In this document: in pieces, positions 24,024 to 32,825 of the stretch
How positions within the stretch are numbered: position 1 is the first letter of the stretch
How the letters are laid out: every line of letters begins with the position of its first letter
Assembly (NCBI GenBank): GCA_964423615.1
Contig: CAYRFQ010000025.1
Span: 33,613 to 97,612 of the forward strand
Direction: 5' to 3'
Length of the DNA stretch: 64,000 nt
DNA from: CAYRFQ01 sp964423615
GTDB taxonomy: Bacteria; Planctomycetota; Planctomycetia; Gemmatales; Gemmataceae
The notes under the pieces: model-generated
Database searches by the model: none
Told to the model about the DNA's origin: nothing
What the model saw: the letters and a program-made list of their open reading frames with translations, nothing else
Position numbers and translations under genes: made by a program

Positions 24024-26453
24024 ATGTACGAGACGGATGCCATGCAGGGCAAGCAGAAAATGACCGCACGCACGATGCAAACTCGACTTCTCGCATGGGT
24101 CCTGAGGCAAATGCGGGGGCGACCCGTGGGGTGGATTCTCGTTGGGTTCCTCCTTGGATTTAGTTGGATCGGCGGGGTGATGGCCCAACAAGGCTATCAG
24201 ACGAGGGTCGTGCGGGACATCAAAGTAACAGGCAACCGGCGTGTGACCAGGGAAACCATCCTGGCGAACATGCGGACCAAGCCGGGGCGTCCGTACAACA
24301 AGGCCGTCTTTCAGGAGGACCTCCGGAAGCTCTCGGGGCTTGGCTACTTCCGTGACGTCCAAGGGTATACTCCGCCTTCGTCCGATGGACAGGTTTCTAT
24401 CGAAGTGGTCGTCACCGAGCACAAAAATTTGGTTACCCAGGTGGTCGTCAAGAATGCCCGTCACGTCAAACTCGACGACCTTCCGACGCTGGGGCAAATC
24501 AAGGCAGGTGTGCCCCTGAATCCGACGCTCAACAAAGTCGCAGCCAGGGAGATCGAACAATTTTACCACGCCAAAGGGTACACTCTCGCGAAAGTCGTGC
24601 TCGATGAAGGGAGCCGACCGAGCGATCAGCGTGTCGTCTTCAACGTCACCGAGGGCCCGATCATTCGTATTCGGAAGGTGAACTTCGTCGGCAATCGGAC
24701 GCTCGCCTGGTCGGGTCGATTGAAGACCCAAATCCAGAGTAAGGAGGCGTTGCTTCGGTTGATTGGTGGGATGTACAACCCGCATCAGATCGAACAGGAC
24801 GTCCGCAAGCTCGAAGAGTATTACCGTGAAAACGGCTACCTGGATGCCAGTGTGTCGGTCGAACCTCGCTTCACGCCCAACTTTCAGTACGTCGATCTCA
24901 CGTTCCACGTTCACGAAGGTCCGAGGTACCGTGTCCACCAAATCACCGTCGATGGTGTCGAAAACCTCGAGCAAGCACAGGTCGAAAGCGTTCTGCAGCT
25001 CAAGAAGGGCGACCACTACAAGGAAGCCGTCGTTCAACAAGACCTTCAGTATATCCAGGGATTGTATGGGTGGCGTGGGTACAAGGTCGCAGCACGTCGC
25101 GAACTTTACTATCCCGAAGAAGGACTCGCCCACGTCCGGTATCAAGTGTTGGACCAGCCCCGTCCGCCGGCGAAGATCGGGCAGATCATTATTTACGGGA
25201 ACGAAACCACCAGAGACCGCGTTATCCGCCGTTTGCTGCCGCTGTATCCCGGTCAGACGCTCCAGTTTCCTCTGTTGCGGGAAGCGGAGCGAAACCTCAT
25301 TCGTTCGCGGCTTTTCGAAGCCGACCCCAGCCGAGGACAACGACCAACGGTCCGGGTCATCGAAGACCCCGAGAATCCCAATAGTGAATTTAAGGACATC
25401 GAAGTTCGCGTCGCCGAGACGACGACCGGTAGTCTTTTGTTTGGTTTGGGCCTTAACTCTGACGCGGGCATCGTGGGAAGTATTGTCCTGAACGAACGTA
25501 ACTTCGATCTGTTCCGTCCACCGACAAGCATTGCCGACATTCTGGAGTTCAAGGCGTTCCGTGGAGGCGGCCAAGAATTCCGATTGGAGGCCGTACCAGG
25601 GACCGAACTCCAACGGTACTCGGCGACGTGGCGGGAACCGTTTCTGTTCGACCGCCCGATCAGCTTGACGGTGTCCGGATATTACCGTGACCGAATCTTC
25701 GTGGAGTACACCGAACGTCGGGTGGGTGGACGATTTACCCTTGGTAAGCAACTCAATCCGATGTGGAGCGTGACTGGCGGGCTCCGCATTGAGAATGTGG
25801 AAGTCGACAGCGTTCCATTCTTTGCCCCGAACGACTTGTTGGACGTCGTCGGCAACAGCTTCCTGGTGGCACCGCGTATCGCCGTCATCCGTGACAACCG
25901 AGATAGTTTTCTCAGGGCTACCGAGGGCGGACGAATCGAACTGTCCTACGAGCATGTCTTCGGAGACTTCACGTATCCGGTGTTGAGTGCCGAGGCGAGC
26001 CGTTACTTCACGACCTGGCAGCGACGTGACGGTAGTGGTAAGCAAGTGCTCGCGGTCCACGGCCAGGTGTCGTACGCCGGAGACGATGTGCCGGTCTTCG
26101 AACGGTTTTATGCCGGTGGTTATCGTAGCCTTCGCGGTTTCTCGTTCCGTGGCGTTGGTCCGGAGAAGAGCGGTTTCAAGGTCGGTGGTAACTTCATGAT
26201 GCTCGCAAGCCTCGAATATCAGGTACCGGTCCTGGCGAACGACCAGGTCTACGCGGTGGCCTTCCTAGACAGCGGTACGGTCGAGAGCGACGTGGAGGTC
26301 ACGGACTACCGCGTTACGGCCGGTTTCGGTCTGCGAATGGTCGTGCCGATGATGGGCCCGGTCCCGATTGCGTTGGACTTTGGTTTTCCGCTCCTGTCCG
26401 GTCCCAACGACAACGAACAACTCTTTAGCTTTACTCTGGCGGTGTCGCGATAA
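24024..26453 (+). CDS. bamA: BamA-like outer-membrane assembly factor (Omp85)
   Basis: 809 residues. After a basic leader and a hydrophobic signal (GWILVGFLLGFSWIGGVMAQ) come about five POTRA domains, recognisable by strands such as VVRDIKVTGNRRVTRETILA, IRIRKVNFVGNRTLAW and YRVHQITVDGVENL. The C-terminal half is the D15/surface-antigen barrel with the conserved ERFYAGGYRSLRGF (RGF/Y motif near residue 700). It folds and inserts beta-barrel proteins in the outer membrane. The last residue is Arg rather than the usual aromatic. GAGGG precedes the ATG by seven bases. A terminator hairpin follows at 26500. Confidence 0.92.
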   Translation: MYETDAMQGKQKMTARTMQTRLLAWVLRQMRGRPVGWILVGFLLGFSWIGGVMAQQGYQTRVVRDIKVTGNRRVTRETILANMRTKPGRPYNKAVFQEDLRKLSGLGYFRDVQGYTPPSSDGQVSIEVVVTEHKNLVTQVVVKNARHVKLDDLPTLGQIKAGVPLNPTLNKVAAREIEQFYHAKGYTLAKVVLDEGSRPSDQRVVFNVTEGPIIRIRKVNFVGNRTLAWSGRLKTQIQSKEALLRLIGGMYNPHQIEQDVRKLEEYYRENGYLDASVSVEPRFTPNFQYVDLTFHVHEGPRYRVHQITVDGVENLEQAQVESVLQLKKGDHYKEAVVQQDLQYIQGLYGWRGYKVAARRELYYPEEGLAHVRYQVLDQPRPPAKIGQIIIYGNETTRDRVIRRLLPLYPGQTLQFPLLREAERNLIRSRLFEADPSRGQRPTVRVIEDPENPNSEFKDIEVRVAETTTGSLLFGLGLNSDAGIVGSIVLNERNFDLFRPPTSIADILEFKAFRGGGQEFRLEAVPGTELQRYSATWREPFLFDRPISLTVSGYYRDRIFVEYTERRVGGRFTLGKQLNPMWSVTGGLRIENVEVDSVPFFAPNDLLDVVGNSFLVAPRIAVIRDNRDSFLRATEGGRIELSYEHVFGDFTYPVLSAEASRYFTTWQRRDGSGKQVLAVHGQVSYAGDDVPVFERFYAGGYRSLRGFSFRGVGPEKSGFKVGGNFMMLASLEYQVPVLANDQVYAVAFLDSGTVESDVEVTDYRVTAGFGLRMVVPMMGPVPIALDFGFPLLSGPNDNEQLFSFTLAVSR

Positions 26454-26793
26454 GATAAGAGAACGAAAGAGACTGACGCGAAGCCGCGAAGGGAAAGAAA
26501 AGCCCCAGGAGGGTTGAGAAGAACGCAGATCGATTCCGGATCTGTATTCCTCTCAACCCTTCTGGGGCTTTGTTTGTTGGCGGTCTTCCAGTTGCGGGGC
26601 CAAACAAGCTTCAACTTGGAAAACGTAAGTTCTTTGGCCACTCGGGGCCCTCTGGGACCTACGCGACTTTCGGCGCGTAGGTCCAGGCGTGACGAAAGTC
26701 ACGTTGCTCGATCAAAGGCCTCACGACTTAACTTCGACTCCCTATAATGAGCGTAGAATAACCCTCTCAAACCCCAAAGTCGCGAGAAGACCC
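26454..26793. other. Spacer with terminator and leader of the HEAT gene
   Basis: Holds the hairpin at 26500-26570 and a second GC-rich palindrome near 26660-26685 (CTACGCGACTTTCGGCGCGTAG). No gene seen. Confidence 0.5.
26500..26575 (+). terminator. Terminator hairpin after bamA-like gene
   Basis: The left arm 26500-26519 (AAGCCCCAGGAGGGTTGAGA) pairs over almost its full length with the right arm 26551-26570, followed by TGTTTGTT. It starts 46 bases past the stop codon. Confidence 0.8.
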
Positions 26794-28311
26794 ATGGCCG
26801 ATCTCCAAAGTTTGATTGCCCATTTGGAAGCCCGAGACGCCTCCGACCGCCAACACGCTGCGGTTACTCTCGCTAGCATGGGAGAGAAAGCCCGCGAGGC
26901 CGTTCCCTACCTTTTGCATGCCGTGGCCGACGTGGAACCGGGCGTACGGCTCGCCGCGACCGAAGCTCTCGACCAGATCGATCCGAACTGGCCCCACAAT
27001 CCGCTGGCGTCGGAAGCCGTGCCCGGTCTTGCGACTCGGCTCGGGAGCCGTTTTCCCGAAGTCCAGAAAGCCGCGATGGCGTTTCTTTGTAAAATCGGCC
27101 AGCCTGCTGTGCCGGAGTTGATCTCTGCTTTTACGAACGTCTCGCAGGATGGGCATCGTGTCATTATCGCCTGGACGTTTCGCGAGCTTGGCCAGGCCGC
27201 CGCCGAAGCCGTGCCTACTTTGACCGAAGCGCTGGAAAGCGAATCGGCATCTGTCCGGCAAGCCGCCGCCGAAGCCCTCGCCGAAATGGGACCGGCTTCG
27301 CAAAGTGCCGTTGCCGCGTTGGTCGTGTTGCTCGCCGATTGGCACCCGAAGGTGCGAGAATGTGCCGCTTTGTCGCTCGCTGGCGTGGGGCCGTCGGCGG
27401 AAGTCGCCATTCCCCCGCTGATTCAACTTTTGACCGATAAGGACGAACTCGTTCGCGAGGCCGCCGTCAAAGCTCTGGGAAGGATCGGCCCGGCGTCGGT
27501 ACCGGCGCTTCTTGAAATCCTCCGAACACGCGATTTTCCGGCCATGCAGCAGTGGCTTGAAGGTCATGTCGAAGCACTCGATTGGTTTGCAAAGGCCGCG
27601 GAGTGTTTGGAGACTGGAAGACAAGTTCGTTTTTCACCGGCAAAGGACAGGCGGCCCGAAGAACTCGATGCCGTCCGTCGCGAACCGCTCAAGGCCGTTC
27701 GGAACATCGGATGGCAATTTCGGCACGCCGTCGAAGAACGTCTGCTTGTGGAAACCGCTCACGAAACCGCAGTCCGGATTTTGGGTAAGGTGGGGGCTGA
27801 GTCTCCCGAGGCCATCTCGTTGTTAGTCAAGATTATGGTCGACGGAAACCAAAGTTTGCGACTCGCTGCCATCCGTTCCCTTGGCGAAATCGGAGTCCCG
27901 GCACGAAACGCCTTGCCCTTCCTCGTCGAGTCGCTTGTGGATCGAAGTAAATCCGTCCGTCGGGCTACTGCCCAATCGTTGCCCGCCATCGATCCGAACT
28001 GGGCGACAAACAGTGAGATGGGCGAAGCCGTCCGGTCGTTCCTGGAGAAACTGAAACAATCTGGCGAGCCAGGCGTCATCGCGGCCGAAGCGTTCGTGTT
28101 GGCAGGCGCCGCGTCCGTTCCGGTTTTGGTTCGTGGATTGACGGAAGGCGATCGAGTCCTGCGGGAAGCTTCGGCCACCACCCTCGGTCGGCTTGGTGAA
28201 GCCGCAAAAGAGGCCATTCCCGCACTCACACAGGCCGCGAAAGAGGATAAACATCGCTGGGTCCGAGAGGCAGCCGACGGGGCCCTGAAAAAGATTACTC
28301 CGGCAGGTTGA
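26794..28311 (+). CDS. HEAT-repeat protein
   Basis: 505 residues made almost wholly of HEAT/PBS-lyase-type alpha repeats of about 38 residues. Typical units read VRLAATEALDQI, VREAAVKALGRIGP and LRLAAIRSLGEIGVPARNAL. A non-repeat insert lies at about 275-335. No signal peptide or membrane segment is visible. Such proteins are scaffolds for protein contact; no catalytic residues are visible. The ATG at 26794 begins MADLQSLIAHLEARD, which starts the first helix pair, so the upstream open frame is ignored. It is followed by the TPR gene in the same direction after 156 bases that include three GAGAAACG-type units near 28334. Confidence 0.85.
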   Translation: MADLQSLIAHLEARDASDRQHAAVTLASMGEKAREAVPYLLHAVADVEPGVRLAATEALDQIDPNWPHNPLASEAVPGLATRLGSRFPEVQKAAMAFLCKIGQPAVPELISAFTNVSQDGHRVIIAWTFRELGQAAAEAVPTLTEALESESASVRQAAAEALAEMGPASQSAVAALVVLLADWHPKVRECAALSLAGVGPSAEVAIPPLIQLLTDKDELVREAAVKALGRIGPASVPALLEILRTRDFPAMQQWLEGHVEALDWFAKAAECLETGRQVRFSPAKDRRPEELDAVRREPLKAVRNIGWQFRHAVEERLLVETAHETAVRILGKVGAESPEAISLLVKIMVDGNQSLRLAAIRSLGEIGVPARNALPFLVESLVDRSKSVRRATAQSLPAIDPNWATNSEMGEAVRSFLEKLKQSGEPGVIAAEAFVLAGAASVPVLVRGLTEGDRVLREASATTLGRLGEAAKEAIPALTQAAKEDKHRWVREAADGALKKITPAG

Positions 28312-28467
28312 CTTTTCTTTGGTAAAATAAAAATTGAGAAACGGAGAAACGGAGAAATGGCTAAAAATCGGCTGTTGTGAAGAGCCAAGCGGTGTCGCGA
28401 CGCCGCAATTCGGGAAAAAACGACGAAGAAGCAGCGAGACGACAAACCTCCTACCAGGAAGTTGCGA

Positions 28468-29958
28468 ATGATACGCCCCAACACGCCCCAAGTCGGAGAA
28501 ACTGTCTACGCATTCAAACATGACGTTTGGTGGCCAGCCGAAGTCCTTGCGGCGTACCCCAATGGTCGTATTCTTGTCCATTATCCCGGACGGCTAGAAA
28601 TGGGAGAGGACGAACTGAGCCGTGGCCAATACCGCCTGGATGTGACGGGGATTCGGGCCTCCCTCGTGATGCCGAGCCGGACCGAATCGGAACTTTTCGA
28701 CGACCGATCCTCCACCTTGCCTTCCATCCGCAAGCCCAAACCAAAGAACACCATGACGGGAAAAGTCATCGCGGGCTTTGCACTCACGTTTGCCCTCGGG
28801 CTCGTTCTGATCTGGTGGCACACCGGCCCGATCGGGATTCCCGATCTCATCGCGACCGATAACCAACGAGCCCTCAACGCCTGTTCGCGTGGGAATGCTT
28901 TGTTGAATCGGAAACAGTTCCAGAAAGCCGTCAAGGAGTTCGACACAGCGCTTGAGCTCAAGCCCCGCTTTTTTGAAGCCGTCCATAACCGAGGAGTGGC
29001 CTATTCTCGGCTCGAGAAACACAAACACGCAATCGACGATTTCACCAAGGCTATTGAGATTCGCCCCCGAGACCCTCAAGGGTACTTCAATCGCGGTATC
29101 TCTTACTGGGAGAGGCAACAATACGCCAAAGCGATCGAAGATTACACCAAGGTCGTCGAACTGTCACCAGGCGACGACAGCGCCTACTTTAATCGTGGTT
29201 TGGCATACTCCAAACAAGGCGACTACGAGAAAGCTGCGTCGGATTTCGAACGAGTGGCTGGGCTCGTTGCCAAGGGTGGCCGCCGCCATCGCGACGCCAA
29301 AATCCAACTCCGACAAGTCCGGGTCATGATCGTTCAGGAAGCCCGGAACTTGGCGCTCAACCAAGGCAAAGTCAAGGAAGGCTTGGCGATGTTGGACCGA
29401 ATCGTGAAACGGGATCCCCAGGACAAGCAGGCCAGGTATTCCCGCGCTCAGATTTATTCCCAGCTGAAGAAGTACAAGTCAGCCCTCGCGGATTTCAACG
29501 AGTTGGCCAAACAAGATCCAAACAACGATGTGACCTACACGGCGCGGGCTTTCGTCCACCAAGCTCTCAAGGACTATCCCAAGGCGCTGGCCGACCGACG
29601 CAAGGTCGTCCAACTCTACCAACGCCAACGGAATCCCGACTCGAGAGCCGTTGCCCTGGCCAACAACAACCTCGCGTGGTTCCTCTGCACGTGCCCCGTA
29701 GAAAAACTCCGCAATGGAGAGGAAGCGATACCGTTGGCCATCAAGGCTTGTCGTGCAACGAAGTGGAAAGATGGCATGTATCTCGACACGTTGGCGGCGG
29801 CGTTTGCCGAAGCTGGACACTTCGAGTTGGCCGTGGCTTACCAAATACAAGCGCTCGCCGATCGGAATTTTATCGGTCGGCTAAAACCTGAGGAGTTGGA
29901 AGAGGCGAAAAAACGCCTCGAGTTATTTCAAGATGGAAAAAAGTGGGTGGAACCTTAA
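28468..29958 (+). CDS. Membrane-anchored TPR protein
   Basis: 496 residues. The N-terminal ~50 residues (VGETVYAFKHDVWWPAEVLA, then YPNGRILVHYPG) resemble an Agenet/tudor-like fold. One membrane helix (VIAGFALTFALGLVLIWWH) lies near residue 100. About seven tetratricopeptide repeats of the form FNRGISYWERQQYAKAIEDY follow. The domain order suggests the TPR part faces the other side of the membrane from the small N-terminal domain. It is probably a scaffold for a complex. The ATG at 28468 is preferred to the TTG at 28462; AGGAA lies seven bases upstream. Confidence 0.85.
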   Translation: MIRPNTPQVGETVYAFKHDVWWPAEVLAAYPNGRILVHYPGRLEMGEDELSRGQYRLDVTGIRASLVMPSRTESELFDDRSSTLPSIRKPKPKNTMTGKVIAGFALTFALGLVLIWWHTGPIGIPDLIATDNQRALNACSRGNALLNRKQFQKAVKEFDTALELKPRFFEAVHNRGVAYSRLEKHKHAIDDFTKAIEIRPRDPQGYFNRGISYWERQQYAKAIEDYTKVVELSPGDDSAYFNRGLAYSKQGDYEKAASDFERVAGLVAKGGRRHRDAKIQLRQVRVMIVQEARNLALNQGKVKEGLAMLDRIVKRDPQDKQARYSRAQIYSQLKKYKSALADFNELAKQDPNNDVTYTARAFVHQALKDYPKALADRRKVVQLYQRQRNPDSRAVALANNNLAWFLCTCPVEKLRNGEEAIPLAIKACRATKWKDGMYLDTLAAAFAEAGHFELAVAYQIQALADRNFIGRLKPEELEEAKKRLELFQDGKKWVEP

Positions 29959-30744
29959 TGATCGAAGTTTTTGCACCAGGAAAAGCAAAGTACTTGTTCT
30001 CAACAGCCGGGCCGGAAAGTTGAGAATCGTTTCGGATTTGTGAGAAGGAAAGACTTTTCTATTCTATTATGTTAGTGAAGCACTCCGCGAAAGATGAGCC
30101 AAGAGCACGTCAGTGAGAACATCTGGCGAAAGAAACGCAGATGCTGTCGAGGAATAAATGAACGCCCAACAACGTTTGGAAGTCGGTCCGCTTCTTGCCG
30201 ATAGTTGCAAGCCTGTACGACTTCTATAAATATATATTGCAGAGTTCGGACGTGTCCGAAAACAAGTGTCGAAAGACTACAGAGAGCACTTATTTTATGT
30301 CATTTTTGTGCAGGTTTTGGCGCAATCACGATACATTTCGCACCGCAATAAACGAAATTTTTATCTGCTCCGGGGTGTGCCGAGAAATGCCAAAAGTGGC
30401 TGCAAGCCTCTACTAACTGCAATGAATCCGACGACTCCCCGCCATATTCCAAGAACGGCCGGACAAGGAATAATTTCGCTTTCCCAGTGCGCCTGGTCTT
30501 TTCCTTGTGCAAGGCTCAATGATGGATGAGAACCGCAGACGGACAACTTGGGTGCCAAGGTCGACCGGAGGAAAACGACCTTGGCACTACTCTCCACTCT
30601 GAAAACGCAACTCATTCGACCTTCTCCCATGACGCCTTCCAGAACGTTGGCGACCAAGGCTTGGCGGGACATTTGCTGCGGAAGCTCTATACCATTACTA
30701 CGGACACTCTTAGTCCGACAAGCTCAACAGAGGGGATTCCCACC
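29959..30744. other. Long leader of the asparagine synthetase gene; no gene seen
   Basis: About 786 bases. The middle part (30200-30380) is A+T-rich, a likely promoter zone. A near-perfect 16-bp palindrome TTCGGAC-GT-GTCCGAA lies at 30245-30260 and looks like a dimeric operator. The frame of the synthetase gene is open back to 30526, but that part does not resemble the enzyme. Confidence 0.5.
30245..30260. promoter_or_regulatory. Candidate operator palindrome
   Basis: TTCGGAC and GTCCGAA are perfect complements around GT, in A+T-rich DNA about 485 bases before the asparagine synthetase start. No regulator can be named. Confidence 0.3.
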
Positions 30745-32247
30745 ATGTGTGGTTTCGTTTGCCTTTGGAAAGTTGATGAAAAAGATCTCGCGGAACGGAT
30801 GATTCAGAAGATCGCCCACCGTGGTCCCGACGCTGTGGAAGTAACCGGAACTCCGAACGTCCCAGCGATCATGGCCCATTGTCGGCTTTCGATCATCGGT
30901 CCGCAAGACGGGAAACAGCCTATCTACAGTTCGGAGAATTTGTTGGTCGCCAATGGCGAAATTTATAACTACACCGACCTTCGTGCGATCCTTGGCGAAA
31001 GTGCTTTCGAAACCAGCAGTGACAGCGAGACGATCCTGCACCTATTTCGCTCGGACGAACTTCGATGGATCACTAAGCTCGATGGCATGTTTGCGTTTGT
31101 CCTGGCAACGCCGGAACGTATCATTGCCGCTCGTGATCCGTTGGGCATCAAACCGCTTTACTATGCCCGTTTGAACGGGGGGCTCGTTTTTGCATCTGAA
31201 CTGAAAGCTTTTGATGGGCTCGGTCTGGACGAAATAAAGACGATTGGTCCAGGGTCGTTGTTCGACAGTGTGGACGGTCCGCGGCACTGGTACCGGATGC
31301 CTCATGGGGCTGCTGAGTTGGAGGAAGGGGCTAAGATCGAGCCGATCTATCGCGAATTACGTTTAGTTCTCGAAGCTGCGGTGCGGAAATGGATGGTCGC
31401 CGACGTTGAGGTTGGCTCGTTCCTTTCCGGCGGACTGGACTCCTCGATCATCGCGGCTCTCGCGGCCAATGCGATTGACCGACCACTCAAAACGTTTTCG
31501 GTCGGAGTTGACGGGAGTCCCGACCTCAAGGCCGCTCGGCGTGTGGCGGATCACATCGGTTCCGACCATTACGAAATGGCGTTCACTCCGGACGATTTGG
31601 TCGAGGTTCTGCCTCAGGTCATCTATCACCTCGAAAGTGCTGACGTGGACCTCGTGCGAAGTGCGATTCCGACGCATTTTGCCACGATGTTGGCCAGACA
31701 ACACGTCAAGGCTGTGCTGACGGGAGAAGGGGCCGACGAGTTGTTTGCCGGTTATGCCTACCATCACGAATACGCCGACGCCCCGCGCCAGTTGGCCGAC
31801 GAAATCACAAGATCGTTGCAGGCCATGCACAACATCAACCTCCAACGAGTCGATCGCATCACCATGGCCCAAGGACTCGAAGCCAGGACGCCCTTTTTGG
31901 ATCGCGATTTGATTGATTTCGCCCAGTCGATTCCAGCGTCGCTAAAACTCCGACCCGTTGCCGAGAACGGCCAAGAGGTGACGATCGAAAAATGGATCTT
32001 ACGCAAGGCGTGTGAGGACTTACTTCCGCAGGATCTCGTCTGGCGAAAGAAGGCTCAATTCGATGAAGGGACGGGAACAGTCAAAGTATTGGATAAAACG
32101 TTGGCAAAGCTCGTTGGACACGTAGGTCCGGTCGATCGGGCTACCGAGAGTGCCCTGTATATCGGCATCTTACGGGGTCAATTCAAGGATGCTGACTTGA
32201 TCCTTGAGAGTGCGGGGACATGGGATGCCGACCGGGTCCAAGCGTAA
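30745..32247 (+). CDS. asnB: Asparagine synthase (glutamine-hydrolysing)
   Basis: A 500-residue class II glutamine amidotransferase plus synthetase. Cys2 (MCGFVC) is the glutaminase nucleophile. The N-terminal domain has AHRGPDAVE and ANGEIYNY. The synthetase domain has the PP-loop SGGLDSSIIAALAA and TGEGADELFAGYAYH. It makes asparagine from aspartate, ATP and glutamine in the cytoplasm. Its length is near that of short AsnB enzymes. The ATG at 30745 is fixed by the need for Cys2. A terminator at 32270 follows. Amidation of another substrate cannot be excluded. Confidence 0.93.
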   Translation: MCGFVCLWKVDEKDLAERMIQKIAHRGPDAVEVTGTPNVPAIMAHCRLSIIGPQDGKQPIYSSENLLVANGEIYNYTDLRAILGESAFETSSDSETILHLFRSDELRWITKLDGMFAFVLATPERIIAARDPLGIKPLYYARLNGGLVFASELKAFDGLGLDEIKTIGPGSLFDSVDGPRHWYRMPHGAAELEEGAKIEPIYRELRLVLEAAVRKWMVADVEVGSFLSGGLDSSIIAALAANAIDRPLKTFSVGVDGSPDLKAARRVADHIGSDHYEMAFTPDDLVEVLPQVIYHLESADVDLVRSAIPTHFATMLARQHVKAVLTGEGADELFAGYAYHHEYADAPRQLADEITRSLQAMHNINLQRVDRITMAQGLEARTPFLDRDLIDFAQSIPASLKLRPVAENGQEVTIEKWILRKACEDLLPQDLVWRKKAQFDEGTGTVKVLDKTLAKLVGHVGPVDRATESALYIGILRGQFKDADLILESAGTWDADRVQA

Positions 32248-32269
32248 GACGCAAGTTTAGTATCGGTCG

Positions 32270-32294
32270 GGTGGACTCCGGTCCACCTCTTTTC
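32270..32294 (+). terminator. Terminator between asnB and rpiB
   Basis: GGTGGAC (32270-32276) pairs with GTCCACC (32281-32287) around TCCG, followed by TCTTTTCC. It lies 23 bases past the asnB stop, between two convergent genes. Confidence 0.75.
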
Positions 32295-32329
32295 CAAAAA
32301 ATCTCAAACCGGTCACGCCACAAATCCGA

Positions 32330-32791
32330 TCATTGGATCGAACGGAGTCTTCGTTCCTGTTCGTACTGTATGATTTTCTCGACTCGTCGGGCGTGTCTTC
32401 CGCTCTCGAATTCGGTCTGGAGCCAAAGCGAGACCATCCGAAGGACCAGATCGTCACCGAGCAAGTCCGCCGAAAGGCACATAACATTGGAGTCATTGTG
32501 GCGTCGACTCATTTCGGCCGTCACCTGGTCGTGACAGGGTGCGGCCCTGACGCCGGCGACTTTGTTGGCCGCGATACACATGCCGATGCCCGTGCCACAA
32601 ATCAAGATTCCGCGTTCGGTTTCCTTCTCACTGACGGCGTGGGCGACTCGGAACGCGAAGTCGGGATAATCGACGCTGGCGTCGTCGTGGGCTCCCATGT
32701 CGTGGGGTTCGTGCCCCATGGAATGAATGAGAGAAATAATTTGTTGTTTGATTTCGAAGCCTCGGTGGTCGCTGCCAATGGCGATCTTCAT
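32330..32791 (-). CDS. rpiB: Ribose-5-phosphate isomerase B
   Basis: A 153-residue enzyme of the RpiB/LacA family that interconverts ribose 5-phosphate and ribulose 5-phosphate in the pentose phosphate pathway. The start IAIGSDHRGFEIK carries the phosphate-binding SDH, CGTGIGMCIAANK carries the catalytic Cys, and RRHNDSNVMCLSA is also conserved. It lies 34 bases downstream of the YrdC-phosphatase fusion gene in the same direction. Neighbouring of these three activities is known from Bacillus (ywlC, ywlE and rpiB). Confidence 0.93.
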   Translation of the reverse strand: MKIAIGSDHRGFEIKQQIISLIHSMGHEPHDMGAHDDASVDYPDFAFRVAHAVSEKETERGILICGTGIGMCIAANKVAGVRAAPCHDQVTAEMSRRHNDSNVMCLSADLLGDDLVLRMVSLWLQTEFESGRHARRVEKIIQYEQERRLRSIQ

Positions 32792-32825
32792 GAGGCACCT
32801 CCTGCGGAGCGTACGGTAATCGAAT

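Noticed and set aside
23844..26060. A 738-codon minus-strand frame
   Set aside because: It lies antisense to the bamA-like gene, which has full POTRA and barrel motifs. The minus-strand translation shows no domain.
28334..28358. Three GAGAAACG units before the TPR gene
   Set aside because: Short and purine-rich; likely simple-sequence drift.
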